Counted from the stretch's first letter, positions 44,007 to 53,473 are shown. The stretch: DNA of 64,000 nucleotides from Desnuesiella massiliensis (GCF_001403615.1 NZ_LN879456.1:1116001-1180000); one strand, 5' to 3'. Notes: a model not told the origin generated them from the sequence alone. Translations and numbers: made by a program.

Positions 44007-45959
44007 TTAGAATTCAGCGTATTTATACATATAATTTTTTCTAGGCTCCACTATATCTCCCATAAGCAAAGAAACCATCTTTTCTGCCTTTGAAGCATCT
44101 TCAATAGTTACTCTATGAAGAGTCCTTGTTTCAGGATTTAAAGTAGTATCCCAAAGCTGGTCAGCGTTCATTTCTCCTAATCCTTTATATCTTTGAATCA
44201 GAGCTCCCTTTCCTATTTCTTTTTTAACTTTACCTAGTTCTTCATCACTATAGGCATATTTATGAACTTCTCCATTTTTGCTTTGTTTATAAACTTTGTA
44301 TAGAGGCGGTTGAGCAATATAAAGATGTCCATTGGCAATCAAGGCTCTCATATATCTATATATATAGGTCATCCATAGAGTTCTTATATGATAACCATCC
44401 ACATCCGCATCACTAAGTATTATTATTTTATCATACTTTAAATCTTCTTCATTATAATTATCTAAGGTTCCTGTACCGATAGCAGTGTTAAAAATCTTTA
44501 GTTCTTCACTGGCCAATACATTTTCTAGCTTCTGCTTTTCAGTGTTCATTATCTTTCCTTTAGAGGGCATTATAGTCTGAAATCTCCTATCTCTAGCCTG
44601 CTTTGCACTTCCTCCTGCGGAATCTCCTTCCACCACGATAAATTCATTTACACCTTTATCTCTTAGAGTACATACGGCAATCTTACCTGCCAAAGGAGCA
44701 GTTCCCTTACCAATTTTTTTCTTTTCTGCTTCGTTGATCTTTTTAATTTTCTCTCTTCTTGCTGCTGCTTCCAAGGCATTATTTATTATATTAGTAGCTA
44801 TTTCCTTGTTATCCTCAATCCATTCGCTTAATTTGGTATAAGCTAAATCATTCATCATAGTATAGGCTTCATTATTACCTAACTTTGTCTTTGTTTGCCC
44901 TTCAAAAATTGGATTAGTTATTTTTATTCTTATGATGGCTGTCATACCTTCTCTTAAGTCATCGCCTTCAAAATCTTTATCCTTTTCCTTTATCAAATTT
45001 AACTTTTTAGCCCCATCCTTAAAGGCCCTGGTCATGCCTGTCTTAAATCCTGTTTCATGAGTGCCTGCCTCTGTGGTGGGAATATTATTTACGTAACTCG
45101 CAATATATTCTGCGGTGGAGTCCGTAAATTGTATACAAACTTCCCCGTACATATCTATTCCCTCTACTTGCCTATCCCCTTCGAATAAAATAGGATTATC
45201 ATGAAGAGAGGTTTTACTTTCATTTAAGTAATCTATAAAATCTAATAGACCTCTCTCTGAAAAATACTCTTTTATAATAGGCTCTTCTCTTCTTTCATCT
45301 ATGAGCTTAAGCCTAATACCCTTATTTTGGAAGGCTAACTCCTGAAGCCTTTCATCTATCATTTCAAATTTAAAATCTATTGTAGTGAAAATCTGTTTAT
45401 CAGGCATAAAAGTTACTCTTGTTCCGCTATCCTTAGTCTCTCCTACTATAGCTAAGGACGTTACCGGAGTTCCTGGCATATTTCTTTTTAATTGCTTATC
45501 ATAGGAATACTGAAATCTTTGCCTGTAAATATTTCCGTTTTGGTGTACTTCTACTACAAGCCACTCAGATAGTGCATTTACTACAGCAGCTCCAACTCCA
45601 TGGAGACCTCCAGAGGTCTTATAGTTTTTATTGTTAAATTTCCCACCAGTATGAAGTTCTGTATAAACCATCTCCACTCCAGACTTTTTCTTCACAGGAT
45701 GGATTCCAGTAGGAATACCTCTTCCATTATCTATTACGGTAACGCTTTTATCCTTATTTAATATTACAGTAGCTTCATTACCGAAGCCATTAGTGATTTC
45801 ATCTATAGCATTGTCTAATATCTCCCATATGCAATGATGGAGTCCTTTGCTTCCTGTGGATCCAATATACATACCTGGCCTTACTCTTACAGGTTCTAAT
45901 TTTTCTAGAGATGTTAAATCCGTAACATCATAAGACTGAACATTGCTTATCTCTTCCAT
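44007..45959 (-). CDS. parE: DNA topoisomerase IV subunit B (ParE-like)
   Basis: The ATPase subunit of topoisomerase IV. The GHKL ATPase has RVRPGMYIGSTGSKGLHH, EILDNAIDEI, VIDNGRGIPTGIH and GGLHGVGAAVVNALS. The TOPRIM part has VVEGDSAGGSAKQARDR and LSDADVDGYHIRTL, and the end has QRYKGLGEMNADQLWDTT. 650 aa is typical. GGAGG lies 6 nt before the ATG and overlaps the end of selU, so ParE translation may be coupled to it. Confidence 0.95.
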   Translation of the reverse strand: MEEISNVQSYDVTDLTSLEKLEPVRVRPGMYIGSTGSKGLHHCIWEILDNAIDEITNGFGNEATVILNKDKSVTVIDNGRGIPTGIHPVKKKSGVEMVYTELHTGGKFNNKNYKTSGGLHGVGAAVVNALSEWLVVEVHQNGNIYRQRFQYSYDKQLKRNMPGTPVTSLAIVGETKDSGTRVTFMPDKQIFTTIDFKFEMIDERLQELAFQNKGIRLKLIDERREEPIIKEYFSERGLLDFIDYLNESKTSLHDNPILFEGDRQVEGIDMYGEVCIQFTDSTAEYIASYVNNIPTTEAGTHETGFKTGMTRAFKDGAKKLNLIKEKDKDFEGDDLREGMTAIIRIKITNPIFEGQTKTKLGNNEAYTMMNDLAYTKLSEWIEDNKEIATNIINNALEAAARREKIKKINEAEKKKIGKGTAPLAGKIAVCTLRDKGVNEFIVVEGDSAGGSAKQARDRRFQTIMPSKGKIMNTEKQKLENVLASEELKIFNTAIGTGTLDNYNEEDLKYDKIIILSDADVDGYHIRTLWMTYIYRYMRALIANGHLYIAQPPLYKVYKQSKNGEVHKYAYSDEELGKVKKEIGKGALIQRYKGLGEMNADQLWDTTLNPETRTLHRVTIEDASKAEKMVSLLMGDIVEPRKNYMYKYAEF

Positions 45960-45960
45960 G

Positions 45961-47031
45961 TTAATCCTCCAAATTACCTTTGCAATCTTTTAAAGATGCT
46001 TTATAATCTTCAAACCATTGTTCTATAAAAAAGCATCCTTCCTTTATATCGTGTATATTAAAACTTTTTTCATATTTATATTTCTTCATTGAATTTTGAT
46101 ACATAGGATCATAATACTTTACCATGAGTTCTTTGCAAACTTCTTTAAAAGCTTCCTCTTCTACAAGGTTTTTATATCTTTTTATATTTTCGTCACTAAT
46201 GTGTCTTTTCATTAGCTCTAAGCAATCTAATATCTGCTCTTTAGCATTATCATTAGCGGTATATTCCTCTATAAGTAACCTGGCTCTAAAATCTATATCT
46301 GCATCTAAGTATAGATGTATCCCTTCTCTCATTTTATTAAACATGAAATTTGGAATTATTATATTTCCTATTCTTTGACTTTCTCCTTCTATAAATACAT
46401 AATTGCTCTTTCTATGACTAAGCTCCTCATGTATCAAGGACTCAAATAGCTTTTGACTTCTTTGCTTACCAAGACCCACACTTCCTAGTAATGACCCTCT
46501 GTGGTTAGCCGCACATTCTAAATCAATAACATCATAGCCAGAGTTCTTTAGACCCTTTAGTATTTGAGTTTTTCCTACACCAGTTTTACCGTGAATAACA
46601 ATATAGGTTACATGCTCTTGTAGCTTTGGTAAACTTTCATTTATATAATCCCTGTAGGCTTTATAACCGCCTCTTATTTTATAAGAGTTAATTCCTAGAG
46701 AATTTAAAAGAGAACTAATGCTAGAACTCCTCATGCCACCTCTGGCACAAAAGAAAACCAATTTTCCTCTTTTTTTATAATTCTTTAATACCTCATCATA
46801 AATAAAAGGAAGTCGAGCTGAAACTGCCTCAATGCCCATTCTCTTAGCCTTCTCTATACTTTCGTTTACGTAAACATACCCAATTTTTTCCCTATCTTCA
46901 TCGGTAAAAAGCGGTATATTAACAGCTCCAGGTATGGTAGCTTCTTCGTACTCTTTTGAGGTTCTAACATCGATTAATATATGGTCTTTATTTTCACTTA
47001 ATAATTCACTATATTCTACGGTTTTCAGCAT
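45961..47031 (-). CDS. selU: tRNA 2-selenouridine synthase
   Basis: SelU (MnmH) exchanges sulfur for selenium in the wobble 2-thiouridine of Lys, Glu and Gln tRNAs using selenophosphate. The N-terminal rhodanese domain (about 1-130) has LVFFCARGGMRSSSI with the Cys, and the C-terminal half carries a P-loop YIVIHGKTGVGKTQILKG. 356 aa is normal. It ends 1 nt before the parE start codon, an unusual operon partner. It implies selenium use in the organism. Confidence 0.92.
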   Translation of the reverse strand: MLKTVEYSELLSENKDHILIDVRTSKEYEEATIPGAVNIPLFTDEDREKIGYVYVNESIEKAKRMGIEAVSARLPFIYDEVLKNYKKRGKLVFFCARGGMRSSSISSLLNSLGINSYKIRGGYKAYRDYINESLPKLQEHVTYIVIHGKTGVGKTQILKGLKNSGYDVIDLECAANHRGSLLGSVGLGKQRSQKLFESLIHEELSHRKSNYVFIEGESQRIGNIIIPNFMFNKMREGIHLYLDADIDFRARLLIEEYTANDNAKEQILDCLELMKRHISDENIKRYKNLVEEEAFKEVCKELMVKYYDPMYQNSMKKYKYEKSFNIHDIKEGCFFIEQWFEDYKASLKDCKGNLED

Positions 47032-47244
47032 AAATCCTCCTTAAAAAAATTCCTTATCAAAATTATTTCCATTATAAGGATAATCCTTCATCCTAACTCA
47101 GAGAAATAACACAGGAATTTAACCTTTATAGTATAAGCTCTAATGTAAATTATGTCAAACTTATGTTCTTATATCATATTAGACTGTTACAATGTATACA
47201 TTATAAAAAAATATATGATTTTTAACAACAGCTTTTTAGGCATT

Positions 47245-47278
47245 AAAAAATAACTAGTGCTGGACTAGTTATTTTTTA
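47245..47278 (-). terminator. Terminator after GT2 glycosyltransferase gene
   Basis: AAAAAATAACTAGT and ACTAGTTATTTTTT pair over 14 bp with a 5-nt loop, directly after the GT2 stop, bounded by A and T runs. Strong, probably bidirectional. Confidence 0.92.
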
Positions 47279-47286
47279 AGGAGGTG

Positions 47287-48675
47287 CTATACGTCATATA
47301 TCCCTATTTGTCTTACATGTTTAGTATGGCTCCACTCCTTATTATTTTTATTTAAAATTCCTTGAATAGTAATAGGTATCCAAGTTAAAGTATAAACTCC
47401 ATATAAAAGATACCAAATAAACATCTTACATGATTGCTTACCTAAGAACATATATGTCATCAGTAATACTACCAATAGATATGCTAAGTGGTATAAAATT
47501 ATGGTTATAAGCCCTGCATCGCTTTTTAGGAAATAACTAAATATAAATATATTTAGAGAGTATAATCCCATGAAGGCAAAAAGCTTCTTTGATAGCTTTT
47601 TCTCTAACAGCATTACAAAAGGAGTTAATAAAAACTGTAATACGCTGAAGATCTTCCAAGTGCTATCGGAGAATAAATTACTTGTAGCAAATATATATAA
47701 CCCGCCACTATTGCTTTGAACAAAGTTTAGTATTAAAGAAGCTCCAAGCAAAAGTACTACGAAGGGTTGAATAACATATAAAGCACAGTCAAAAGCCACA
47801 AAATCTCTATCTTTTACAGCTTTTTTAATAAGCTTTGTGAAAAATCTACTTGCTACATCTGCAAAGCCCTGCATCCATCTTTTTCTTTGATTCCAAGATT
47901 GTTTTAAGGTCAGAGGTTTTTCATCATATACTACGGCTTCATGAGCCCAACCTACCTTATAACCGTTTAATATAAGCTTACAGGTAAACTCTAAATCCTC
48001 TGTTAGGCAGGTAGCTCCCCAACCTAATTTTCTTAACACTTCAGTATCAACTACAAAACCTGTACCTCCAATTTGGTTTGATAGACCTAAATTAGTTCTA
48101 GCCAATTGAAACAGCCTGCTAGCAGACCAAAAGGAGATGGAGTAAGACTCTGTAATCCACGAATCATGCGGATTTTTACTATCAATATATCCTTGAACTA
48201 CTTTATAACCCTCACACATGCGTGAGTTCATTTCCTTTAAAAAGTTCGCAGACACTAAGTTGTCAGCATCAAACACTGCTATAGCATCATACTTTTTATT
48301 CATCTTGAATAATTTATCAAACATCCATTCAAGAGCGTAACCCTTACCTCTTTTTTCTTTATTAGCTCTTTCAAAAACCTTTGCACCAGCTTCTCTAGCA
48401 ATAGCTGCAGTGCTATCAGTACAATTATCGGCTATAACAAAAATATCATAAAGCTCTTTAGGATAATCTAGCTTAAGCAAGCTTTCAACAATCTTACCTA
48501 TAACTATTTCTTCATTATGAGCAGCTACTACTAAGGCAAAGGCTTTTTTAGGATCATAGCTCGCTTTTGTTCTACGCTTATACAACCCAAAAATAGACAG
48601 TATTAAATAGTACGATGCTAATATAAACACTGAAATTTGAAAAACCGCGGTAATATTAAGTATGTAATTTCCCAT
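47287..48675 (-). CDS. Membrane-bound GT2 glycosyltransferase
   Basis: A processive-type family 2 glycosyltransferase of 462 aa. One N-terminal membrane helix (about 8-30), then the GT-A domain with VVAAHNEEIVIGKIVESLL, FDADN (DxD-like), GGTGFVVDTEVL, LTEDLEFTCK (ED) and QRKRWMQG (QxxRW). The C-terminal half has four or five membrane helices. These motifs are those of IcaA/NodC/cellulose-type synthases. It stands alone, with no partner export gene, between a 399-nt gap and a strong terminator; the sugar polymer cannot be predicted. Confidence 0.88.
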   Translation of the reverse strand: MGNYILNITAVFQISVFILASYYLILSIFGLYKRRTKASYDPKKAFALVVAAHNEEIVIGKIVESLLKLDYPKELYDIFVIADNCTDSTAAIAREAGAKVFERANKEKRGKGYALEWMFDKLFKMNKKYDAIAVFDADNLVSANFLKEMNSRMCEGYKVVQGYIDSKNPHDSWITESYSISFWSASRLFQLARTNLGLSNQIGGTGFVVDTEVLRKLGWGATCLTEDLEFTCKLILNGYKVGWAHEAVVYDEKPLTLKQSWNQRKRWMQGFADVASRFFTKLIKKAVKDRDFVAFDCALYVIQPFVVLLLGASLILNFVQSNSGGLYIFATSNLFSDSTWKIFSVLQFLLTPFVMLLEKKLSKKLFAFMGLYSLNIFIFSYFLKSDAGLITIILYHLAYLLVVLLMTYMFLGKQSCKMFIWYLLYGVYTLTWIPITIQGILNKNNKEWSHTKHVRQIGIYDV

Positions 48676-49074
48676 GTTATCCTCCTCTTTTATATATAGA
48701 ATCCAATTTATATTAATCTTCTATTCCTGCATACAAAATTCTTCAATAATTAAACTCCATTCACGCCATGTTGGTAAATATCGGAAATCTATATATCCTT
48801 AAACTCCTTTAACAGTATATCACATGATTTCATCAATATAGGCTTTTAATGAATTTTCATTATTTTGAGTCAATTGAATATAATACGTTTTTCAAATTTA
48901 TTATGCCCGCAAAAATTATAAATTAACAAAAAATTTAAATATTTTTCAAATAATAATGTTATATTAAAATATTTTCTTAAAAATTAAGAATGATCTTTGA
49001 ATATATCACCTAGTTATTTTTCAAAAGATATTTTATAATTAATAAGTATTAATTTTTGGAAGGGGGTCCAAATA
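48676..49074. other. 399-nt divergent intergenic region
   Basis: This lies between the GT2 gene (minus) and the ABC exporter (plus). It is very AT-rich. It holds the SDs of both genes and several AT-rich promoter-like boxes, none of which I can assign. An open segment at 48721-48798 on the minus strand reads like a protein tail (RYLPTWREW... ending EEFCMQE) but lacks a start codon and could be a decayed gene or chance. Confidence 0.5.
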
Positions 49075-50823
49075 ATGAATAAATTGAAAGCATTATTTAA
49101 ATATGCATTAAAATATAAAAGACAGTACTTAATCGGTATTTTAGTGCTTATCATAATAGATGCGCTCCATCTTGTTCCGCCAAAAATATTAGGAAGAATT
49201 ACAGATAGCTTTTCAACAGGACAAGCGGAAAAAAGCTTTATTTTAAAGAATATTGCTCTATTCATTATAGTTGCAATTTTAACTGCTGTAGGTAGATTCG
49301 TATGGAGGATTTTAATAGTAGGCACGTCTAAACATATTGAATATGATTTAAGAAATAGTTTTTTTGGTCACTTACAAAAACTTTCAGTTAATTTTTATAA
49401 TAAAAATAAAACCGGAGACCTAATGGCTTTAGCTACTAACGATTTAAATGCAGTGATTATGGCATTAGGCTTTGGTGTGGTTATGATAATAGATTCCCTT
49501 TTCTTATCTGCTATTACCATAATTACTATGCTGACCATAAATGTCAAACTAGCTCTAATTTCATTAATCCCTCTACCATTTATCTCCCTTACCGCTTCGA
49601 AATTTGGAAAAAGAATACATAAAAGATTTTTAAAGGTGCAAAAATCCTTTTCAGAGCTTACAGATGTGGTTCAAGAAAATCTTTCTGGTATAAGGATAAT
49701 AAAGTCTTTTGTGCAGGAAGAAGAAGAATTTAAAAAATTTACTAAGCAAAATCAAAATAACTTTAATACCAATATGAAATTTTCTAAGCTTTGGGGGCTT
49801 ATGAATCCTTTAGTTGAATTTATATCTTCTCTAGGTTTTGTAATATTTATTGCCTTAGGAGGCTTTTATGTAATATATGGAGAGATCACTCTCGGTGACT
49901 TCGTAGCTTTTAATATGTACTTAGGTCAGCTAATTTGGCCTATGATGGCTATAGGTTGGGTTATCAATGTGATTCAAAGGGGATTTGCTTCCTTGGAAAG
50001 ATTAGAAGCAGTATTGCAGGAAAAACCTGAGATATATGATAATGCTACTCACAATATCCCCTCTATAAATGGGGTTGTAGAAATAAGAGATTTAACCTTC
50101 ACTTATCCTGGCACTGAGATAGCCGCCCTAAACCATATAAATATCAGAGTAGAAAAAGGACATACCTTAGGCATTGTAGGAAGAACTGGCAGTGGTAAAA
50201 CTACACTTATAAATTTATTGGTGAAATTATTTGCTGTGGAAGAAGGAAAAATAATCATAAACGGTATAGACATTAACAAAATCCCTCTAAAAACTCTTAG
50301 AGAAAACATTGGTTTAGTGTCAGATCCCTTCCTATTTTCCTCTACTATAGCGGAAAACATAAATTTAGCTAAGGACTCACTTAATATGGATGAAGTTCAT
50401 AAAGCTGCTATAAACTCTGATATATATGATAATATAATAGATTTTCCAAAGAAATTTGAAACCTTGGTTGGTGAACGAGGCGTAACGCTATCTGGTGGAC
50501 AGAAACAGAGAGTATCCATAGCTAGAGCACTAATTAAAGATCCTGAAATATTGATTCTAGACGATTGCTTATCTGCAGTAGATGCTAAAACAGAGGTGAG
50601 AATTTTAGACAACTTAAAATCCATCATGAAGGACAAGACCTCTATAATAATATCTCATAGGATATCAGCAGTCAAAGACAGTGATAATATAATAGTCTTA
50701 GATGAAGGAAAAATTATTGAAGAAGGAACTCATGAGGAACTTTTATATAACAAAGGTCTTTATTTTAGCATTTATGAAAAGCAATTGATTGAACAAAAAA
50801 TACAGGAAGAAGGTGAAGTTTAG
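49075..50823 (+). CDS. ABC exporter half-transporter, degenerate-site subunit
   Basis: An ABC-type multidrug/lipid exporter half of 582 aa with an N-terminal six-helix TMD and a C-terminal NBD. Walker A is IVGRTGSGKTTLINLL (about residue 365), the signature LSGGQKQRVSIARAL is canonical, and Walker B is ILILDDCLSAVD. The residue after the Walker B Asp is Asp instead of Glu, which marks the degenerate site in heterodimeric exporters (TM287/288, BmrCD). It is translationally linked to the next gene, 2 nt apart. Substrate unknown. Confidence 0.93.
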   Translation: MNKLKALFKYALKYKRQYLIGILVLIIIDALHLVPPKILGRITDSFSTGQAEKSFILKNIALFIIVAILTAVGRFVWRILIVGTSKHIEYDLRNSFFGHLQKLSVNFYNKNKTGDLMALATNDLNAVIMALGFGVVMIIDSLFLSAITIITMLTINVKLALISLIPLPFISLTASKFGKRIHKRFLKVQKSFSELTDVVQENLSGIRIIKSFVQEEEEFKKFTKQNQNNFNTNMKFSKLWGLMNPLVEFISSLGFVIFIALGGFYVIYGEITLGDFVAFNMYLGQLIWPMMAIGWVINVIQRGFASLERLEAVLQEKPEIYDNATHNIPSINGVVEIRDLTFTYPGTEIAALNHINIRVEKGHTLGIVGRTGSGKTTLINLLVKLFAVEEGKIIINGIDINKIPLKTLRENIGLVSDPFLFSSTIAENINLAKDSLNMDEVHKAAINSDIYDNIIDFPKKFETLVGERGVTLSGGQKQRVSIARALIKDPEILILDDCLSAVDAKTEVRILDNLKSIMKDKTSIIISHRISAVKDSDNIIVLDEGKIIEEGTHEELLYNKGLYFSIYEKQLIEQKIQEEGEV

Positions 50824-50825
50824 CT

Positions 50826-52865
50826 ATGGATAATTTTGAACAAGAAGAGATTCTTTCTAAACAATATGACTCAAAATTGATGAAACGCCTTTTAAAATTT
50901 GCTAAACCTTATAGACCTTACTTTTTTGTAGTAATAATCTTAATGGTCCTATCCACTGTTATAGGCTTGGTAAGGCCCGCTTTAATAAAAAATGTTATTG
51001 ATGAAGATTTAAATGGCTTTAGAAAAAACTATGTAGCAAGTAACTTAAAAATAGAACACTCTGTAAAAATAGGAGAACTGTACTTTATTGGTAAGGATGA
51101 TGCAACTAAAGATAATTCAAATACCTATTCTTTAGTATACTATGAAAAAAAAGTTTATTTAGTAGAAGGCGAAGTAAATCATAATGCTACTTTTAAAATT
51201 AAAGAAGATAATAAAGTATATCAAGGAAGCTATAGCTATAATATATACAAACAACTTGCTAAGGAAGAAATTAAGGCTTTACGCTCAAAAGACCTTAATG
51301 GCTTAACAAAGATTGTAATTGTCATTCTTATTAGCTATATACTAGCATTTATTATAAATTATATTCAAATTTATATGCTGCAATTTACTGGACAAAAGAT
51401 TATTTTTAATATTAGAGAACAACTATTTAAACATATAGAGTCTTTAAATCTCTCCTTTTTTGATAAGACTCCTGTGGGAAAATTGGTTACAAGACTCACC
51501 AACGATGTACAAACCTTAAATGAAATGTATACTGGAGTATTGATATATCTAATAAAAGACATATTCATGTTATCAGGTATATTAATAGCCATGCTTTTAT
51601 TAAATGTTAAACTAGCTCTTATATCCCTAATAACTATGCCCATAATTTTTGTAACTGCAATATTATTTAAAAAATATGATAGAGCAGCCTATAGAAAAGT
51701 AAGAGAGCGATTATCTAAAATCAATGCCTTTTTATCTGAGAATATATCCGGTATGAAGGTAGTGCAAATCTATAGCAAAGAAGAAAAGAAATTTAAGGAA
51801 TTTGATAAGATAAATAATGATTATAAAAAAGCAAATTTAGAACAGCTTACAGTTTTTGCAATATTTAGGCCTACTATTGAGCTTTTATCCTCTTTAACCA
51901 TGGCCCTGTTAATCTGGTTTGGCGGAATTAAAGTTATAAGTAACGAACTAGAATTTGGCGTGGTCTTTGCATTTGTAAATTATATTACCATGTTTTTTCA
52001 GCCCATATTTGATTTAACTGAAAAATATGATATCCTTCAGTCAGCCATGGCCTCCTCTGAAAGGATTTTTGACTTAATGGATAACGACAGCATTATTAAA
52101 AATCCCGAAAATCCTGTACTTCTAGAAAGACTTCAAGGAGACATAGAGTTTAAAAATGTTTGGTTTGCTTATAATGATGAAGACTGGGTCTTAAGAGATG
52201 TAAGCTTCAAAATCAAAAAAGGAGAAAAAGTAGCTTTTGTAGGGGCCACAGGAGCAGGTAAGACCTCAATTATAAGCTTAATTACAAGGCTTTATGATAT
52301 TCAAAAGGGAGAGATTTTAATAGACGGTATAGACATAAGAAGCATGAAAAAAGAGCTATTAAGAAAGAATATCGCCACAGTACTTCAAGATGTGTTTCTT
52401 TTCACTGGTGATATAAAAAGTAATGTAAGATTAAATGATAATACTATATCTGAAGAATCTGTTATGGATGCCTGTAAATATGTTAATGCAGATAGATTTA
52501 TCGAAAAGCTTCCCGAAAAATATAATTCTCCTGTAAACGAAAGGGGTACAACCTTCTCCCAAGGTCAAAGACAGCTTATCGCTTTTGCTAGAGCTATTGC
52601 CTTTAATCCTCCAATTCTTGTGCTAGATGAGGCTACCTCTAATATAGATACAGAGACAGAAGTTCTTATACAAGATGCCTTAGAAAAAATAACTAAGGAT
52701 AGAACTACAATTATAGTAGCTCACAGACTTTCTACTATAAAAAATTGTAATAAAATCATAGTTCTTCATAAAGGGAAAATAAGAGAGGAAGGCAGTCATG
52801 AAGCTTTAATGAAAAAAGAAGGCTTGTACTATAATCTGTATAAGCTTCAATATAAAGAAGGTTAA
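50826..52865 (+). CDS. ABC exporter half-transporter, consensus-site subunit with insertion
   Basis: The partner half, 679 aa. Walker A is VGATGAGKTSIISLI, Walker B ILVLDEATSNID keeps the Glu, but the signature is FSQGQRQLIAFARA (SQGQ instead of SGGQ). This is the expected complement of the first subunit, so one composite ATP site is impaired. Between the first and second membrane helices lies an insertion of about 90-100 residues (about 62-158, with GELYFIGKDD and VYLVEGEVNHNAT), probably extracellular, similar in place to that of BmrD. Heterodimer and substrate are inferred. Confidence 0.92.
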   Translation: MDNFEQEEILSKQYDSKLMKRLLKFAKPYRPYFFVVIILMVLSTVIGLVRPALIKNVIDEDLNGFRKNYVASNLKIEHSVKIGELYFIGKDDATKDNSNTYSLVYYEKKVYLVEGEVNHNATFKIKEDNKVYQGSYSYNIYKQLAKEEIKALRSKDLNGLTKIVIVILISYILAFIINYIQIYMLQFTGQKIIFNIREQLFKHIESLNLSFFDKTPVGKLVTRLTNDVQTLNEMYTGVLIYLIKDIFMLSGILIAMLLLNVKLALISLITMPIIFVTAILFKKYDRAAYRKVRERLSKINAFLSENISGMKVVQIYSKEEKKFKEFDKINNDYKKANLEQLTVFAIFRPTIELLSSLTMALLIWFGGIKVISNELEFGVVFAFVNYITMFFQPIFDLTEKYDILQSAMASSERIFDLMDNDSIIKNPENPVLLERLQGDIEFKNVWFAYNDEDWVLRDVSFKIKKGEKVAFVGATGAGKTSIISLITRLYDIQKGEILIDGIDIRSMKKELLRKNIATVLQDVFLFTGDIKSNVRLNDNTISEESVMDACKYVNADRFIEKLPEKYNSPVNERGTTFSQGQRQLIAFARAIAFNPPILVLDEATSNIDTETEVLIQDALEKITKDRTTIIVAHRLSTIKNCNKIIVLHKGKIREEGSHEALMKKEGLYYNLYKLQYKEG

Positions 52866-52885
52866 GAGCTGTTTAATCAGCTCTT
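52864..52885. terminator. Shared hairpin between convergent genes
   Basis: AAGAGCTG/CAGCTCTT (8 bp, TTTAAT loop) overlaps the stop of the ABC exporter and the last codons and stop of the minus-strand coiled-coil gene. The T-tract is poor in both directions, so termination here is probable but not certain. Confidence 0.5.
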
Positions 52886-53358
52886 TCTCCTGTTATTCTA
52901 AAATTAATTTTAATATTATCTCCATCAATTCTTGTAATAACTAGACTATATTGATATTGTAAAATTACATCTTCAATGACCTGGTTATATCGGCTATTTA
53001 TAATATAAACCTCATCCTCACTTTTGGTAATTAAGTAATAAGTACTATTTTTTTTATTGAAAAATAAATTCTCCCATTCTTGTAGTTTCAAATTTCTATT
53101 TCTTATATTAAAATTTACCCCCTGCTTATGGAGTAATGATGTTAAAGTCTCATATTGTAGTTTTAAAGATTTATTTTCCTGCAGTAGAATATTTAAGCTA
53201 TCTCTATTCTCCTTTAAGGATTTTTTATCTTTTATTAACCTTTCGTTTAGGTCTTTATTCTTTTCTATTAAATTCAAAAATTCTTTTTCTTTTATTCTAG
53301 TATAAAAGTGTTGGAATTTATTATTAAAATTTTTATTAATAACACTTCCTCCCTTCAA
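52873..53358 (-). CDS. Uncharacterised coiled-coil protein
   Basis: I do not recognise this protein. Residues about 20-75 are a charged heptad-rich helix (LNERLIKDKKSLKENRDSLN), probably a coiled coil. A small globular C-terminal domain follows (STYYLITKSEDEVYIINSRY, LVITRIDGDNIKINFRITG) of beta-strand character. The only start codon in frame with an open reading upstream is TTG at 53358, which itself lies before the strong SD AAGGGAGG. An ATT codon 7 nt after that SD is the alternative start. It diverges from the other coiled-coil gene at 53558, with the GC-rich hairpin between them. Confidence 0.6.
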   Translation of the reverse strand: MKGGSVINKNFNNKFQHFYTRIKEKEFLNLIEKNKDLNERLIKDKKSLKENRDSLNILLQENKSLKLQYETLTSLLHKQGVNFNIRNRNLKLQEWENLFFNKKNSTYYLITKSEDEVYIINSRYNQVIEDVILQYQYSLVITRIDGDNIKINFRITGERAD

Positions 53359-53365
53359 TGTTCCC

Positions 53366-53473
53366 TATAGGAGGATGTGAAAAACATAGGTGCTCTTTTT
53401 CGCGGACCGCTGGTGGGACTCCACGCGCGGTGTAGCGAAACCTATAGAGTACCTTTTTTCACAGTCTCCTATA
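53366..53473. ncRNA. GC-rich 108-nt near-complete hairpin; candidate ncRNA or mobile palindrome
   Basis: The segment folds end to end. Outer stem TATAGGAG/CTCCTATA; then TGTGAAAAA/TTTTTCACA; then AGGTGCTCT/AGAGTACCT; then TTTCGC/GCGAAA; then ACCGC/GCGGT; then GTGG/CCAC closing a GACT loop. An alternative pairing, ATAGGT (53386-53391) with ACCTAT (53440-53445), competes with the third stem. The core is markedly GC-rich in an AT-rich setting. It matches no RNA family I know (not SRP, 6S, tmRNA or a known riboswitch). It lies between two divergent coiled-coil genes. Strand and function are open. Confidence 0.65.

Noticed and set aside
47076..47088. Palindrome AAGGATAATCCTT upstream of selU
   Set aside because: Only 13 nt and with no second copy or promoter context; likely chance in an AT-rich region.
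48775..48805. SigD-like box CCGATAT before the GT2 gene
   Set aside because: The CCGATAT element is good, but there is no TAAA at a 15-nt spacing, only TTAA at 13.
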